Assembly: GCA_021234155.1 (NCBI GenBank)
Contig: JAJEKV010000020.1
Span: 754,938 to 818,937 of the forward strand
Reading direction: 5' to 3'
From: Isoetes taiwanensis
Taxonomy: Eukaryota; Streptophyta; Lycopodiopsida; Isoetales; Isoetaceae
Length of the DNA stretch: 64,000 bases
Positions 46,764-59,060 of the stretch are shown here, piece by piece (the first letter of the stretch is position 1; each line of letters starts with the position of its first letter). Position numbers and translations under genes: made by a program. The notes under the pieces were generated by a model. That model was not told the DNA's origin. It did no database searches and saw only the letters and a list, made by a program, of their open reading frames with translations.

Positions 46764-49700
46764 CACTAAAAGAGAAGGGGTCAATTAGTGTCATCAAAAC
46801 GTCACCAGAACATTGAAAAGTATATACTATGACATTATTGATGACATTTATACAAAAGTGGTGCTCTAGGTGCCACAATTTGTGTCACCTATAGCCTTAC
46901 TCTTTGTGTCATCCATGGTGTCAGTAACTTTGCTATGATGCTATAGATGCTGCTATTAGCACCAATTATAGCGTCACCAAGTGTTACACATATAACATCA
47001 GTATTAGTGCCAGTGCCCACTAATGACGTTACATGTGTTATTATTAGCATCAAATATAGTGTCAGTAGTTGTTACACATATAACATCAATACTAGTGTCA
47101 ATGCCCACTAGTGACATTATAGGTGGTGTTATTAGCATCAATTATAATAGCACCTTTAGTATCACAAATCCCGTCAATGCTTGTGCGGCCATAGTATATG
47201 CCACAATAGATGCTGCTATAGTATGATCATTATTGCCAAATATTGTTCCATGAATTGTGTAAAGACTTATGTCAGTTAAGATCGTGATATTATTAGTGCT
47301 AATATTAATAATATGGCTAAAGATGCTATATCTTCGATAATTCCTATACCATTTATTATACCATCCATAGTACACCATCTTATTTGCTTAAATATCAGAA
47401 GTTGTTGTATCAATAATTGTATTTATTTTCATAATTTTAAAAGATGTGCATGGGTCGAGCAAGTGCGTAAGTTTTAATTGTGACCAGTACTCAAGGCTAT
47501 AAAAAATAAGTCATTTTATACCAAGGGGTGCAACCAACAATCTATTCTCAATCACATTTTGAGATCCACATGCAAGTATCCAACCAATCATTGGGAGAAG
47601 TTCTCCTTGTTCTTCTACTATTTATGTGTCCTTGCATGTGCTATGCAAGTGGCAAATTATGGCCATGGTATATATGCTTAGATAAGTGCTTCGACCTATA
47701 GCATGATAACTCAACTCCACATGAAGAGCATCCAAACTTTCCAATTGTTTGCAAACTTCTCTGACTATGAGTTAGGATAACTAGACTATAAGTGGCTTCC
47801 TTCAGGAAATGTAAATGGTCTCCAAAGGACAAAACGACAACCTCCGTATGGTACCCGTAGCTTTCCGAAGGATTTTATTCAAGAAACAATTTTTGAACAT
47901 TGGCTCCAAAGTACCACCAAGTGCTGGATGTAATGTTGTACTTTAATGAAGTCGAGTAAAATATCTAGGTGTAGGGAACACCCGAAACATGGACCTAGTC
48001 AGATCACAAAAATCCTATCTCTAGATTTAAGTCCCCAAGAGGTCTCACAATATAAGAGATGTTATTCAGATTAAGAACATGGAATTATTGGATAGATTTT
48101 GGTTGCGAGCTCCTGGTGAGCAACTAGACGAAATTTCTAGAGCCGAGGGATCGAAATTCCTAGCACATGAGCAACATGTGGTGGTGTCACTCATCATGGA
48201 ACTACCTGTTCCATGGTTACCTAGAACCTAGCACTAAATATCAACATCTACAACGAAAAAGAATGCTAGCTTAATCAATTACCCCAAAAAAAAAAAGAGG
48301 GAGGGGGACAAAAACGGCTAGCACTTTTAACTTCCTACGTGGCAGTGTTAATGACAAGGATGATCCGATCAGGGCCGGCTCTGCTATGGCGCCTCTTGCA
48401 GGCGAAAGCAGCTCCGTTAGGGCAGCCATGCACGTCGGTATTCGCCCCTTACATGGGAGAGCAAGAAGAAAAGCTGGGAGAGGTCAAGAAACAGGAATGA
48501 TATGATGACAGAAATTACCGGCCAGATTTAGGAGCTGAGTTTATCTCTGTGTTAGGTTTTTCGATTTTGTAATGATGTCTGCAAATGGTACAAATGAGAG
48601 ATATGATCTAAACGAGGCAAATGATCTGAACGAGCCATAACACCGATTGTTTCTTTCTTGCTTGTTGTGGCAGACGGTGGCTATGGCGTTGTTCCATAAT
48701 GTAGGAGTTAACCTTCTTGTTATTTCTCTTATTTGTAGCATTGGAGTTGTTGCACTAGATTAGAGGTTGATTTATGCAGATTTTGATCTGCAAACTGGAA
48801 ATTATTGCAGAAACTAAATTAGGTAAATCATATGAGCGACATGATTAAAGCGGATGGTGATGAGGATGCTTTGAAGCTTAGAATGTTCATCAGATTTACA
48901 GGGCATAAATCAGACAAAATTTAGAAAAAATCCCATGCTGTCTAAATTTTTGTGATTTTAAATGGGATGCTTGCTTATTTTTTACTTCACAATTTTACAG
49001 GTAAGGTTTTCTTGTGGATTTGCAAAATATATAGCTTGCTTGTTTGTGGACTAGCAATTTTACAGGTAAGATTTCTTTGTTATTTAGCTTGCTTGATTGT
49101 GAATTTGCAGTTTTGCACATAAGTCTCTGGATTTGCAGAATATAAAGCTGCTTGATTATAGACTTGCAGCTTTACAAGAAAGGTTCCTTTGCATGTTGTT
49201 TGTGGATTTGCATAATGTATATGCAGGCTGTGCTTGGAAGCTATGGCAAACTATAAATAAACTTGGTTCATAATCGAAATGTGACACCACTCAAAGGGGA
49301 AAGTGTTTAAAAAAAAAGAATGCAATCCCACCCACTAATGTACAAATACAAATGGACATAAGCAAGTAATACTTCATGAAATACGATCACACGACCACAG
49401 AAAACACCAATAGAAAACACAAATAATACTTCCTATGATCTTACAAGTGATATAATTGCAACCACTAATAACAATAGATCAAAAATGCCAGTGACATTGA
49501 CAAAATAGACGACATTCAGAGGGTAGTATTAGAGATGACACTGCGTATGGCTTAATTAGTGACAAACGTTTTAATATTATGAGTGGTGTTACCGATTACC
49601 TTACCCATGACAATAGTTTTAAATTATGAATGGCGTTACCAGTGACCTTACACACGACGTTACATGTGAAACTATAGATGATGCTATATATGATTTTATA

Positions 49701-49968
49701 AGCGACTTTATGGCTGCCATTAATGGTGACATTATAGGTGATGCTATAATTGACTTGCTAGGTGGCACTATCTATGACGTCACATATGGCATTGGGACTG
49801 ACACTATATGTGACAAAGATGCTGACGATATATGTGACAGTCTCATTGCTACATTAGTGTCACTGGTATGTGTCACCCATAGCGTCAGTTTTAAAAATTT
49901 ATGAGTTGTAATTATATGGCAAAAATTGACACAAAAACTGACACTAATTGACCCATTCTCTTGTAGTG
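46764..49968. mobile_element. CACTA (En/Spm) transposon, non-autonomous
   Basis: The left end CACTAAAAGAGAAGGGGTCA and right end (reverse complement) CACTACAAGAGAATGGGTCA match at 28 of 30 terminal bases. A 3-bp target duplication ATA flanks it (46761-46763 and 49969-49971), the size expected of the superfamily. Both flanks (46790-47400 and 49440-49900) are filled with short GTGAC/GTCAC and 'gatgctat' words typical of subterminal repeats. The 3205-bp element has no transposase frame. Confidence 0.92.
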
Positions 49969-50518
49969 ATACATCATCCATATACATCACAGAAGAACTA
50001 AAGAACTAGATCTAATCTATATCATAGAGTTAGGTTCTTTAGTTAGAGCTTAGTATCTGGGGATCTAAATGGCTGCTATGGGCAATTTAATAGGCTAAAC
50101 CTACTGATTCAATGACTGGGTGACAGTTTAGGCTATTAAATTGACTAAATACCTGATCCTTGACTCGCTCCTCCTGCCCTGAACTCGACCATCCTGCTGA
50201 ACTGCTAGAAGATGAAGCTAGAAAGGGAAACTAATGAGCTAGGTCGCTCAGACAGAGTCTGGAAGGCGGGTTTGACTCCTGGAGCAAGTAAAACAGAGCC
50301 CTAAAATGGCATGAACGAAAATAGCAAGTTAGGGTTTCCTTTACCTAAATAGACAAGGGGTTAGGGCTAGGGTTTCCAATTATCCCTTTAAGCATGTGGG
50401 ATAATTGGGTATGGCCCACTTGCCTTTATTAACTAATAAAGTGTCCACATGGGAAAATGTGTACACTTGGATAAATGTGCATATGGGTAAATGTGCACAT
50501 TAATAAACTAGTAATGGT

Positions 50519-50535
50519 GCCCAGCGTTGCTGGGC
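50519..50535 (-). terminator. Helitron 3' hairpin
   Basis: GCCCAGC and GCTGGGC are separated by three bases, a perfect 7-bp stem seven bases from the terminal CTAG. Confidence 0.88.
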
Positions 50536-51005
50536 ATAAGATTGAGACATGTGAATGATAAACTGGAGTCATAATTATAAACCATATCAAAGATGTTGTG
50601 CATAGGTTGGAAGATAAATGTTCACAAGCATGTTTGTATTGGCAATTGCTGGATTACAATGCGGTTGTTCTTCGTTTGTAGTTGTAAAATTTCATTCCAT
50701 ATTATTAGTGACCGTAATCATGCCCATTTGAGAACCGTATCCTCTTTTATCCAGAATTATTAAAGCCTTTATTTCAGTGGTTGCATGTTCCTCTTTGCCC
50801 CTATAGCAATGCGGCTTGCTTCGTAAATATTGTTTTTACTTTTACTTACAAAATCTTCAAGATATTTTACTTACAACTTTTCGGAATTGAGGGTCAAGGC
50901 ACCCTTTGGGATAGATAAAGGGGGTGTTGTAGGCTATTTTATCTTTCATGCATATGGAGCTTATGTGATTCTGCTGATTCTTCCAACATTGCATGGGTAG
51001 CTAAT

Positions 51006-51115
51006 GCCTAATGCATTTTCAACTGATGGATTGCACATGCATTTGTTTGACATTGTCACCAAATGCCTGCCTAATGCATTTTCAACATATGGATTGCACA
51101 TGCATTTGTTTGACA
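51006..51115. repeat. 63-bp tandem duplication inside Helitron
   Basis: 'gcctaatgcattttcaac' followed by 'ggattgcacatgcatttg' occurs at 51006 and again at about 51069. A shorter duplication 'tatttgtaaaccctgt' follows at about 51127 and 51148. Confidence 0.8.
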
Positions 51116-51149
51116 AATGCATATACATATTTGTAAACCCTGTACGTAT

Positions 51150-52321
51150 TTGTAAACCCTGTTGCATCTTGATCCTTGCCAAATAACCCTTTCACTTCTC
51201 AACACTCTGATCGTCAAAGCAACACTCCAACAATCAGTTATTTGCAAAGTTTTGCTTTCAACTTGAGCCCTCAAATTCAGCTTCAAGTTACTTTGTTGCG
51301 TAAATAATATCCATCTTTTGCACAATGTAAATTCCCTCAATTTGGCTAAGATCTGTTTTCATAGATTGGTCTGGCATCCAGTTTTGTCATGAACCAAAAT
51401 GAACTAAAATAATGTATTATATCTTATAATAATGAAAGGCCTAAATGTTTGGTATAATGGCTAAAGCCACCCCCGTAAAAGGTTCTATTTGCCAAACATT
51501 AAGTGCTGCCATAGAACAAGAAGTGATCCAGGGACCTGCAATAACAGATTGAAATTGCAATAGAGCCATCAATATGATTCTACCTGATTCAACAAAAAGC
51601 AATGTGTTTGCATACCTCTTTCCTGGAAAATGGTAATGATTTGCTCAAGTAATGGGGCATAGTTGCATATGAAGAAATTGGTTTGTTGCAATAGAATATC
51701 TGCACAAATTTTCAAATATAGCATATATAACGAACCTGATTTTTTATGCTCCTAATTTCCACATTTTGTCTTTGATTTGTAGATCTACTCTTCACAAAGA
51801 ATTGGATTATGTAGTCTTCAGGTATCGAAATGCAGTATATATATAATCATGTGATGTGAAATAGATTGCCATATCCAAAAACGTTCTTTTGCCATGATCT
51901 GCTCCAAACACAAACAACCACAACACTGTAGAAACAGATCCTTCTATAGAGCTCTTCACAAGTGTAATCGCCCCATGCCTATCCATCCCTTGTCTAGCTC
52001 TAACCATAACCATTGTATCTGCACAACTTCGCCATTGTCAATGTGGCATCAATGCTGCCGCAAAATCCTTCCCAAAGACACATCCTCAACTGCCCACAGT
52101 ACTCTATAGGATAGAGCACGCAAACTCTGTGCCAAAGAAGGATGAAGTTGTGGTTCAATGCATGATACTTCCAAGCAGTTTGAATCCAATACGATCCCAT
52201 GTACTGGCCTCGCTCTTGTAGTTCCACATTCCCTGTTGTGTGCTTGTAAAGGAATCATAATTGAACAACTCCTCAGATAGCAAATATTTCTAAAAAGTCC
52301 TAGTTTTCTTAATATAGATAG
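51150..52321 (-). other. Helitron interior with a captured-fragment candidate
   Basis: No intact gene. 52150-52290 on the minus strand carries EELFNYDSFTSTQQGMWNYK-like sequence. It is related at DNA level to 53610-53710 ('ggcctcgctcttgtagttc' against 'ggccttgctcttgtagttc'), so two diverged copies of one fragment lie in this element. Confidence 0.4.
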
Positions 52322-53485
52322 TTTTTTTTTTTTTTTTTTTTTTTTTTTGAAGGCAAGGATTTTTTATATTCATGTTAACATAAATACATCAGAAAAAGGT
52401 ATATCCATTGGAAAAAGATATACCAAATAAAGGCATGCAGAGATATATCTCCTGCTATGTCCAAAAAAGGAACTCCAATCATGGAGTGAATACAACTTTT
52501 AGAGTTTTAAGCTTATAAAAACGATTGTATCAGAGATCTAGTTTGGAACTTGGAAACCCTCTTGTGCTGCTATCAAATCCTGTATGGTCAGGTTATCCAC
52601 CCTGCGTCGCCAAAGATATTGAAGATTGAATCAAGCTCCCTCACATGGGAAATTGGTGAAGTCCAACAAAAGGAGCACATGTGCTTCCCTTTTTTGCTGC
52701 CATGTATGAAAAAGATTCAAGAAAAAGGGCCTCAGCCCATTATTCCTCCAAACCTCTTTCCTCTTCAGTAACTTTTTGATGGCCAGTGCGTGGATCATTT
52801 CTTGCTTCAGCTGTATAAAATGTTCTCCAATTCAGCATTAGTTAGTATGGCATCCTCCTCATCCAGAATTTTTCTTTTCCGCCCCATTCCTCCGGGTCGA
52901 ACCTCCTACCCTATTGAGTCTCCTCATGGCATCGGTGCAAAACATCATCGATAATGTTAGTTTAAGTACAAAGAATTCAAAAGGTCCCTTAAAAGAACCA
53001 ATGCTGTCCCATTCTCTGTCATATTTTTTCCCCTTTAGTGTTTTGTGGGCAATAGCTGAGATTTGAATAAGGTCCAGAAGTATTCCTTTCAACCAAGTCA
53101 TAGATGGTGCATGGCCTCCAATCATAACTCTGTTTCTATGTAACCAGATAGCCCAGCAGGTCAGGGTTCTTATAGTATTGACTAATCTGCTACCATTGTC
53201 CCAAAAGGAAAGTAGGTCATTAGTAGTTGGCACTCCCTTATTAAGTTGTGTTGTCCAGCTCCAAAAATCCAATAGCCACTTGCATATAAAGACATGATTT
53301 GAACTCTCTGTTTCCCCACACAACTTGCATTGGCTTGATACAGTGTTGTCATATTTGGCTCGATTCAGATTGGTGGCTAGGCTCTGATGCAAGGCTATCC
53401 ATTTAAATGTTTTGATCCTAGCAGCAGTATAAACCTTCCACCCCTTTGCACAACCCAAAGCAGGGGATGCAAATGAACAACACAT
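52322..53485 (-). pseudogene. 5'-truncated LINE with poly(A) tail inside Helitron
   Basis: A run of 27 Ts at 52322-52348 is the poly(A) tail of a minus-strand LINE. Upstream, a 208-residue frame (52859-53485) holds the LINE C-terminal zinc-binding domain (CKLCGETESSNHVFIC) and a tail (IAHKTLKGKKYDREWDSIGS) that aligns with the LINE at 33443-37300 (IAHVRKTGRNYDKALDRIGS). The endonuclease and reverse transcriptase are absent, as is usual for 5' truncation. Its presence gives the Helitron most of its coding potential. Confidence 0.82.
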
Positions 53486-53585
53486 TACCTTCTTAAACTC
53501 AATCTATCATTCCACAAACAATCCGTGTATTTCATTTCCGGCGGCAGAAACACGCAGGAAGATTGGACCAGTTAACCCAGTATAC

Positions 53586-54316
53586 TTACACCACCCTAGA
53601 CTGATCGAATCCAATCCCATCCCATCCTACGTATCGGCCTTGCTCTTGTAGTTCTGCATTCTTTGCCTTGTACTTATAAAGGAACCATACTAAACATCTC
53701 TTCAAAAGTCGTAGGATCATCGGTAGGATCATTGGTACCTGGGAATGAAGAGTTTGCACAACCATATTGACAACACAAAGCTCTGTGTACCTTGAAGTTA
53801 CAAAGCATATTAAGTAGGAGTAAAAGCTTAAATCTTGAGAGTACCACGTAAAGCACAACAGAGTCAAATCTGGCCATTGCTTTCTTCACATTCACAGATT
53901 CATGCTCTGCACCTTCAGCACCACAGTTGGCAAATAGAATAAAAAATCAACCCAAGGAATTCATGTCTCGAATTTGGCCACAACACCTGCAAATCAAACA
54001 AATTGTGATCACCTCGCATTCACAAGACAGCTGCTGATATTAATCATTGAAAAGTAAAGAAAGGAATTGAAATCCCCTTAAGACAGACCACCAAAATCAT
54101 TACCTGGAGAGCATCAACCCATATGAGCAATGTCGTTCCACAACGTGAGTCTGCTTCATGTGTGGATACTTGAAGGAGTGCAGCGGGCGCCCTAGCCGCT
54201 CTCACGAAGCCTAAAACTGTTGTGACGTGGCGTCATCTTCCCCATCGGTTTGGTCGAATCATAGCCATTAAAATTAGGGCGTGGTTCAAGACACACACCA
54301 AAACATTATAATAAAG
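53586..54316 (-). other. Helitron interior, second captured-fragment copy
   Basis: 53600-53730 on the minus strand (TFEEMFSMVPL, then a stop) is the diverged partner of 52150-52290. The rest, up to the Helitron 5' end, shows no gene. Confidence 0.35.
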
Positions 54317-54455
54317 ATGTACACACCTTAGTCGCCCCCTAGGGTGCTACCTGCTTGGCTACACGTCGGTGTACACGTCAGTCTGGATGGCGTATACGCG
54401 TGACGAGGCAGTACAGTATACGTCCTGGGACCGTATACTGTGCTGGAACGTCACA

Positions 54456-54508
54456 TTCTCCCCACCTTGAAATGATGTTGTCCGCAGCATCGTGGGTCTC
54501 CCCACCTT
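54456..54508 (-). promoter_or_regulatory. Double polypurine tract of the chromovirus
   Basis: On the minus strand AAGGTGGGGAGAA abuts the LTR (54456-54468) and a second AAGGTGGGGAGA lies 41 bp further in (54497-54508). The same pair with the same 41-bp offset occurs at 32508 and 32549. Confidence 0.8.
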
Positions 54509-55343
54509 GGGATCTTCCTAACCTGCAATGAACTTGATGCATACAATATATTACTACTATACTTATACAATTATTAGAATTACCTTAAAGTAATATTTTT
54601 AAAACATTATTACGTCATTACGTTATCAAATAACTTATCAATTCGTGACTTCCATTAAAACAAGGTACTTATTAGTCTCAATTATCACAACGTTTAGTTT
54701 ATCAAAATTTGACAGTTCCATGTACAATTATGCTTCGAGGTATTCTTCATTCCTTGCAACACATTCTAACAAAATTTGTGTTGCAAGTCTTCGTAGCTCG
54801 ACCTCCTTGCCCTCCCGAGCGCTCTATTGGCCTGCAGGTCGACACTACGTTAGTACCATTTTAATTATTAATAAAATTATGGTTATAAGGTAACCACCCA
54901 TATAATTAACCTAAATGGATGCAAGACTAATCTCCCGGCGTAGGAAGAGGATGCTTCTTCCATCGTGGCCGTGGAGACAGCGCCCTATAATGCTTATATG
55001 GCGCTCATGCCTACACCTTTAGTTGCGCAAACGTGGAGGATAGGATCCTTCCCGTACATGGAGCGTGAAGGATAGGGTCCTTCCCGTAGGCATTGACTAG
55101 AGGTGTTTTTCCTATCAATGCATTCCTGAATGACCTCTTATCTCTCGAGGTCATCTACTTCCGTGGGACAGAAGTAGACTTTTTAATCTACCTTCCAACT
55201 CGTCCAAGCGGTCATGCCTACATCGACATTACACCACATCCTAGAGATCACCGTAGTGGTCTCATCATCGGTAACAACGCATGTAACCCATACCTAGCAT
55301 AGGTTGCATGCGTAGATCAATCTTAACTACACAAGAAATTAAT
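54509..55343. other. Non-coding region between chromodomain and LTR
   Basis: No credible gene. It belongs to the chromovirus internal region, between the end of pol and the polypurine tracts. Confidence 0.4.
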
Positions 55344-55706
55344 CTACACACAAATCGACATGCCTGAGCCGATTTCTTCGGAGATGACCTTGCTGTCCCA
55401 TCGCTCCATGAACTGTGGGTACTGCTTTATTAAATCTTTCTTGAGTACCCAAGTTGCGTCTTCCACCGGCAAGTGTTTCCACTTGACCAAATACTGGAGA
55501 AACTCTGATCTCCTTGTTTTCTTGAAGGCTTTATCAAGAATCAATTCTGGAACTATTTCCAGCTGCTCTTCTGTCATTTCCAACAACGTTGGAGTGTCCA
55601 AGACTTCGTCTGGATTTGGAGTATGCTTCTTCAACAAACTCACGTGGAAGACTTTATGAATCTTTAGGTGTGCTGGGAGGTCCAACTTGTAGGACTGATT
55701 ACCCAC
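55344..55706 (-). CDS. Chromovirus integrase tail with chromodomain
   Basis: A 120-residue frame. It starts with the integrase C-terminal GPY/F-like part (NQSYKLDLPAHLKIHKVFHV, SLLKKHTPNP). A chromodomain follows at about residues 50-105, with aromatic positions in FLQYLVKWKHLPVEDATW. In chromoviruses this domain binds methylated histone H3 and steers integration. It is cut off from the integrase core by upstream frame breaks, so it is no longer part of a whole polyprotein here. Confidence 0.85.
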   Translation of the reverse strand: MGNQSYKLDLPAHLKIHKVFHVSLLKKHTPNPDEVLDTPTLLEMTEEQLEIVPELILDKAFKKTRRSEFLQYLVKWKHLPVEDATWVLKKDLIKQYPQFMERWDSKVISEEIGSGMSICV

Positions 55707-55826
55707 TCTCTTGACTATTCTGAAGGGTCAAGCCCACCTTGGAGCAAGCTTCTTACAATTTCCGATGCGGAGCTTCGCCTGCTTCACTTTGATCTTGAGC
55801 CCCGCGTGGTCGCCAACTTGAAACTC

Positions 55827-56870
55827 TCATTGTCCGTGCTTGTCGGTGATGCTCTTTGTCGACTCCTTTGCCGCAAGAAGATATCCTCGAACTTCTTCCA
55901 CTAGTTGCGCATGTCGGCCAACATTCTTCTTGAAACCTCTACTTTCGACTCGGGATTGTGCCAAGTAATGCGGAGTTAGGCATTGGTAGCCGTAGTTGAT
56001 CATGAGCGGCGTTTGGGATGAGTCACGCTTGGTGCTATTATCGCCAAACTCCACCAAAGTGAATATACTCTTCCCACATACTACGCTTGTTCGGACATAG
56101 TTTCGTAGCATATCCTCCAAAATTACGTTGGTCGCTCTGTTTGCCCATCCGTCGAGGGATGATTATAGGCCGTGCTTATGGACAACCGATGCGAATCGTC
56201 GCATAAAAGATCTTGCCAAAAGGCACTCATGAACTCCGGGTCTGCTTCGGAGATGATCTCTCGGCATGCCATGGAGCACGAAGATTTCTTTGGTGAAGAG
56301 CTTTCTTTGTATCCATAGCCGTAATGCGTGGTCGCAAAGGCACAAAATGTGCCATCTTCGACAACTTATCGACCCCGACCATTAAGGCATCCTTCCCTCT
56401 TACTGTTCTTGGAAGCCCTGTTATGAAGTCCATGATGATGACCTCCCACTTAGCGTTCGGCACCGCTAATGGTTCCAATGCCCCTGGAATTGAAGCTCGC
56501 TCTGCCGATGCGCGACATAGCTGACACTCTTTGATGTAGCGAGCTACCTGCTTCTTCATTCCTGACCAATAATAGCTGCTGCGCACTTTGAAATATGTCT
56601 TCATAAATCCGCATGGCTAGCTATTGGATATTTGTGGGTGTCGTGGAGAATCAACTTCCTCACCCGGATGATTAGTGCATGCGCTACAACTTGTTCTTAT
56701 GGTACAGAAGGTTACCTTCCTTCTTAAAATTTTTGAAGGTTTCCCTCTCCTTGTCTGTTCTTGCCTCCTTGCACAAGCTCCCCCATACTTCCTTGAAGTC
56801 TGCATTTGTTGGCAAGGTTTCTTCGATCTTCTTACCGAAGTCGCTGGAGAGCGTCGAAATTGCATTGCAA
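55827..56870 (-). pseudogene. Broken Ty3 integrase
   Basis: The integrase is spread over several frames. The zinc-binding half survives as KECQLC within 56227-56604. The core follows with IIMDFITGLPRTVRGKDALM, which holds the first catalytic Asp, then DKLSKMAHFVPL. Later pieces (55827-56120) hold LEDMLRNYV-like and SQTPLMINYGYQ motifs of the C-terminal half, including the usual AxxSTPFxxNYGYxP-type block. Frame changes and stops lie between them, and the second Asp region (DRDP-type) is not readable. The enzyme would have inserted element DNA into the genome; this copy cannot. Confidence 0.75.
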
Positions 56871-56883
56871 TGCACTCTTGTTG

Positions 56884-58374
56884 TCAGAGGATGCCTTGAA
56901 TCCACCTCCGCTGCCTCAGGTTGAGGTGTGGTTGCGTGAACACGTATTGGAGGCTCTGATGATCTGTGTCCAACTGGAACTTCCTTCCCAAGAGGTAGTG
57001 CCTCCAAATTCTTAGTGCCCTGACAACTGCAAGCAACTCCTGATCATGAGTCGGGTAGCGCATTTCGGCGTTGTTCATCTTCCGAGAATCATAAGCTACT
57101 ACTCGCTCTTCTTGCATGAGCACTGCACCTGTGGCTATCTTACTTGCGTCTGTCACCACAAGCTTATCCTTCTCTGGGTCTGGCAGGGTCAAGACGGGGG
57201 CGGTTGTCAAAGCTTCCTTCAACAATTCAAACCCCGCTTGGGCTTTCTTGTGCCAATGATATGCCCAATCCTTCACTTTTTCCGCCCTCGTCAAGTCTGT
57301 TAGCGGGGCCGCTATCTTTGCGAAGTTCTTCACAAACTTCCTGTAATACCCTGCTAGGCCAAGAAAACTTCTGACCTCATGGACATTCTTCGGTGCCGGC
57401 CACTGAATGACTACTTCAATCTTGGCAGGATCCGTCGAAATCCCTTCCACTGAGATCACATGACCCAGGTATTCCACCCTTTCCGTTGCGAAGTGGCACT
57501 TCGACAACCTAGCGTACAACTGGTGCCTCCTTAGCTTCTCAAATACTCTCCTTAGGTGTTGTACGTGCTCTTCAAGGGATCTGCTATACACCAAAATGTC
57601 ATCAAAGAATACTATCACAAAGGTATCCAAGAACTCCCAGAAGATGTCGTTCATGAGCCCCATGAACGTTGCTGGGGCGTTCGATAAGCCGAAAGGCATT
57701 ACCGTGAATTCATAGTGCCCATACCGCGTTCTGAAGACGGTTTTATGGATGTCTTCTTCCTTTATCCTGATCTGATGATAGCCTGACCTTAGGTCAATTT
57801 TGGAGAAAACTTTTGCCCCTTGGAGTTGATCCATCAAGTCATCCGATCTGGGGAGCGCATACTTATTCTTGATGGTGTGCTTGTTCAACTGCCTGTAATC
57901 TATGCACATCCTCAAGCTGCCATCCTTCTTCTTCACAAAAAGAATGAGCGCCCCAAACGGTGAGATGCTAGGTCTAATGAACCCTAGGTCAAGCAACTCC
58001 TGCAATTGCTTCTTTAGTTCGGTCAGCTCTTGCGTCGTCATTCTATACGGAGCCTTGCTTGTCGGCTTCGTACCTGGTTCGAGTGCTATCTCACACTCGA
58101 CTCCCCTGTAAGGAGGAAGCTGCTTGATCTCATCTGGGAAGAGATCGTGGAACTCCGTGATCAATTTAGCTATCCTCTTGGGCAACTTGCTGAGCACTTT
58201 ATCTTCTGTGCTTTCTTCCGACTCGGATTCTTCGATCTCAAGCTTGAAGATATATGCTACCTGCTCACTCTTTATGCACTTGAGCAGCCGCTTACTAGAC
58301 ATACACTGCATGATGGGAACAACTTCTTTATCTGTGATCTCTATGATCTTGGCATTAGGTGCTGTGAGGGTCAC
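56884..58374 (-). CDS. Ty3/gypsy reverse transcriptase and RNase H
   Basis: A 496-residue open piece of pol. Family motifs in order: [20 protein letters not shown] at the reverse transcriptase start, [56 protein letters not shown], then the active site FFDD in place of the commoner YVDD or YIDD (both Asp kept). [15 protein letters not shown] follows, and then RNase H with [13 protein letters not shown] and [12 protein letters not shown]. It converts element RNA to DNA inside particles. The frame ends in the RNase H region at a shift, and on the 5' side it joins the protease only through another frame change. Confidence 0.9.
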   Translation of the reverse strand: MTLTAPNAKIIEITDKEVVPIMQCMSSKRLLKCIKSEQVAYIFKLEIEESESEESTEDKVLSKLPKRIAKLITEFHDLFPDEIKQLPPYRGVECEIALEPGTKPTSKAPYRMTTQELTELKKQLQELLDLGFIRPSISPFGALILFVKKKDGSLRMCIDYRQLNKHTIKNKYALPRSDDLMDQLQGAKVFSKIDLRSGYHQIRIKEEDIHKTVFRTRYGHYEFTVMPFGLSNAPATFMGLMNDIFWEFLDTFVIVFFDDILVYSRSLEEHVQHLRRVFEKLRRHQLYARLSKCHFATERVEYLGHVISVEGISTDPAKIEVVIQWPAPKNVHEVRSFLGLAGYYRKFVKNFAKIAAPLTDLTRAEKVKDWAYHWHKKAQAGFELLKEALTTAPVLTLPDPEKDKLVVTDASKIATGAVLMQEERVVAYDSRKMNNAEMRYPTHDQELLAVVRALRIWRHYLLGRKFQLDTDHQSLQYVFTQPHLNLRQRRWIQGIL

Positions 58375-58745
58375 CTTCCGCTTTCCACAATCAATGAGGG
58401 CTCCTGCTGGACAAGATACTCCATTCCAATGATTAAATCGTACTTTCCAATATTCATTACCTCTTCCCCCATCTGGATGTTGATTCCCGGCAAATCAATG
58501 TCAAAGTTTATCCTTTTGCACGTCGTGTGCCTTACTCCCCCGTTTGCTAACACCACGAGTCTCGGCTTGGACTTCAACGGCTTGAGCTTCAACATCTCGA
58601 CCATTCTTGGGGATGCAAAGTTGTGGCTACTTCCCGAGTCTATCAGGATTATATGAATGATTTGGCCTTGGCCTTCCCTACTGTGGAGATTACCTGATAC
58701 TGACTCTCCGCTTGTTCTGTATCTATGGCAACAAAAATGTGACAC
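58371..58745 (-). CDS. Retroviral-type aspartic protease of the chromovirus
   Basis: A 124-residue piece holding the catalytic motif [10 protein letters not shown] (DSG), followed by [11 protein letters not shown] and the second half [11 protein letters not shown], which is the Ty3 protease pattern. It would cut the gag-pol polyprotein. The start lacks the upstream zinc-knuckle linker in the same frame and the end overlaps the reverse-transcriptase frame by four bases, so at least one frame change has occurred. Confidence 0.82.
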   Translation of the reverse strand: MSHFCCHRYRTSGESVSGNLHSREGQGQIIHIILIDSGSSHNFASPRMVEMLKLKPLKSKPRLVVLANGGVRHTTCKRINFDIDLPGINIQMGEEVMNIGKYDLIIGMEYLVQQEPSLIVESGR

Positions 58746-59060
58746 TCACCTTGAATATAGTCGCGGGCTCCCTCGCCGTCGTCGTCAGACGGACTGTCCC
58801 ATCCACCCAACTCGCTAAGCTGCGCTCATGGCGAAAGGGGGATTCGTTGTGTCCGTGGCGGCTGGAGCACTGAAGCAAAGTTGCTTCTCTATGCACTCCT
58901 GTCTCTTCTCCTTGGGCATTGCTTGCAAGAAAGACCGCACTGCTTTGGAGTAGTTTGACCCCTCCTGCTTGTCCTTGAAGGACACCTGCTTCTTCTCCTG
59001 CTGCTTTCCATGGTTGCCACTATATGGGGCTTTATTTGGACTGGGCTGGCTGCTCTAGGG

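Larger units (their letters stand above)
50508..54317 (-). mobile_element. Helitron, non-autonomous, both ends intact
   Basis: On the minus strand it starts TCTTTATTATAATG at 54317 and ends GCCCAGC-AAC-GCTGGGC, seven bases, then CTAG at 50508. It sits between host A and T, as Helitrons do. A 7-bp hairpin (50519-50535) just before CTAG is the expected terminator. The 3810-bp body has no Rep/helicase. It holds a truncated LINE and two related gene fragments. Helitrons move by rolling-circle replication and often carry captured DNA. Confidence 0.9.
45852..54455 (-). repeat. 3' LTR split by a CACTA element and a Helitron
   Basis: Three segments rejoin into one LTR of about 1.58 kb: 54318-54455, 49972-50507 and 45852-46763. 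The start TGTGACGTTCCAG at 54455 and the end near TGCGACGTCC at 45852 fit the family. Segment order and joins follow the plus-strand LTR at 32562-33442 closely, which acts as the empty-site reference for both insertions. Confidence 0.85.

Noticed and set aside
58030-58656. A plus-strand 208-residue ORF
   Set aside because: It is antisense to the chromovirus protease and reverse transcriptase and has no independent support.
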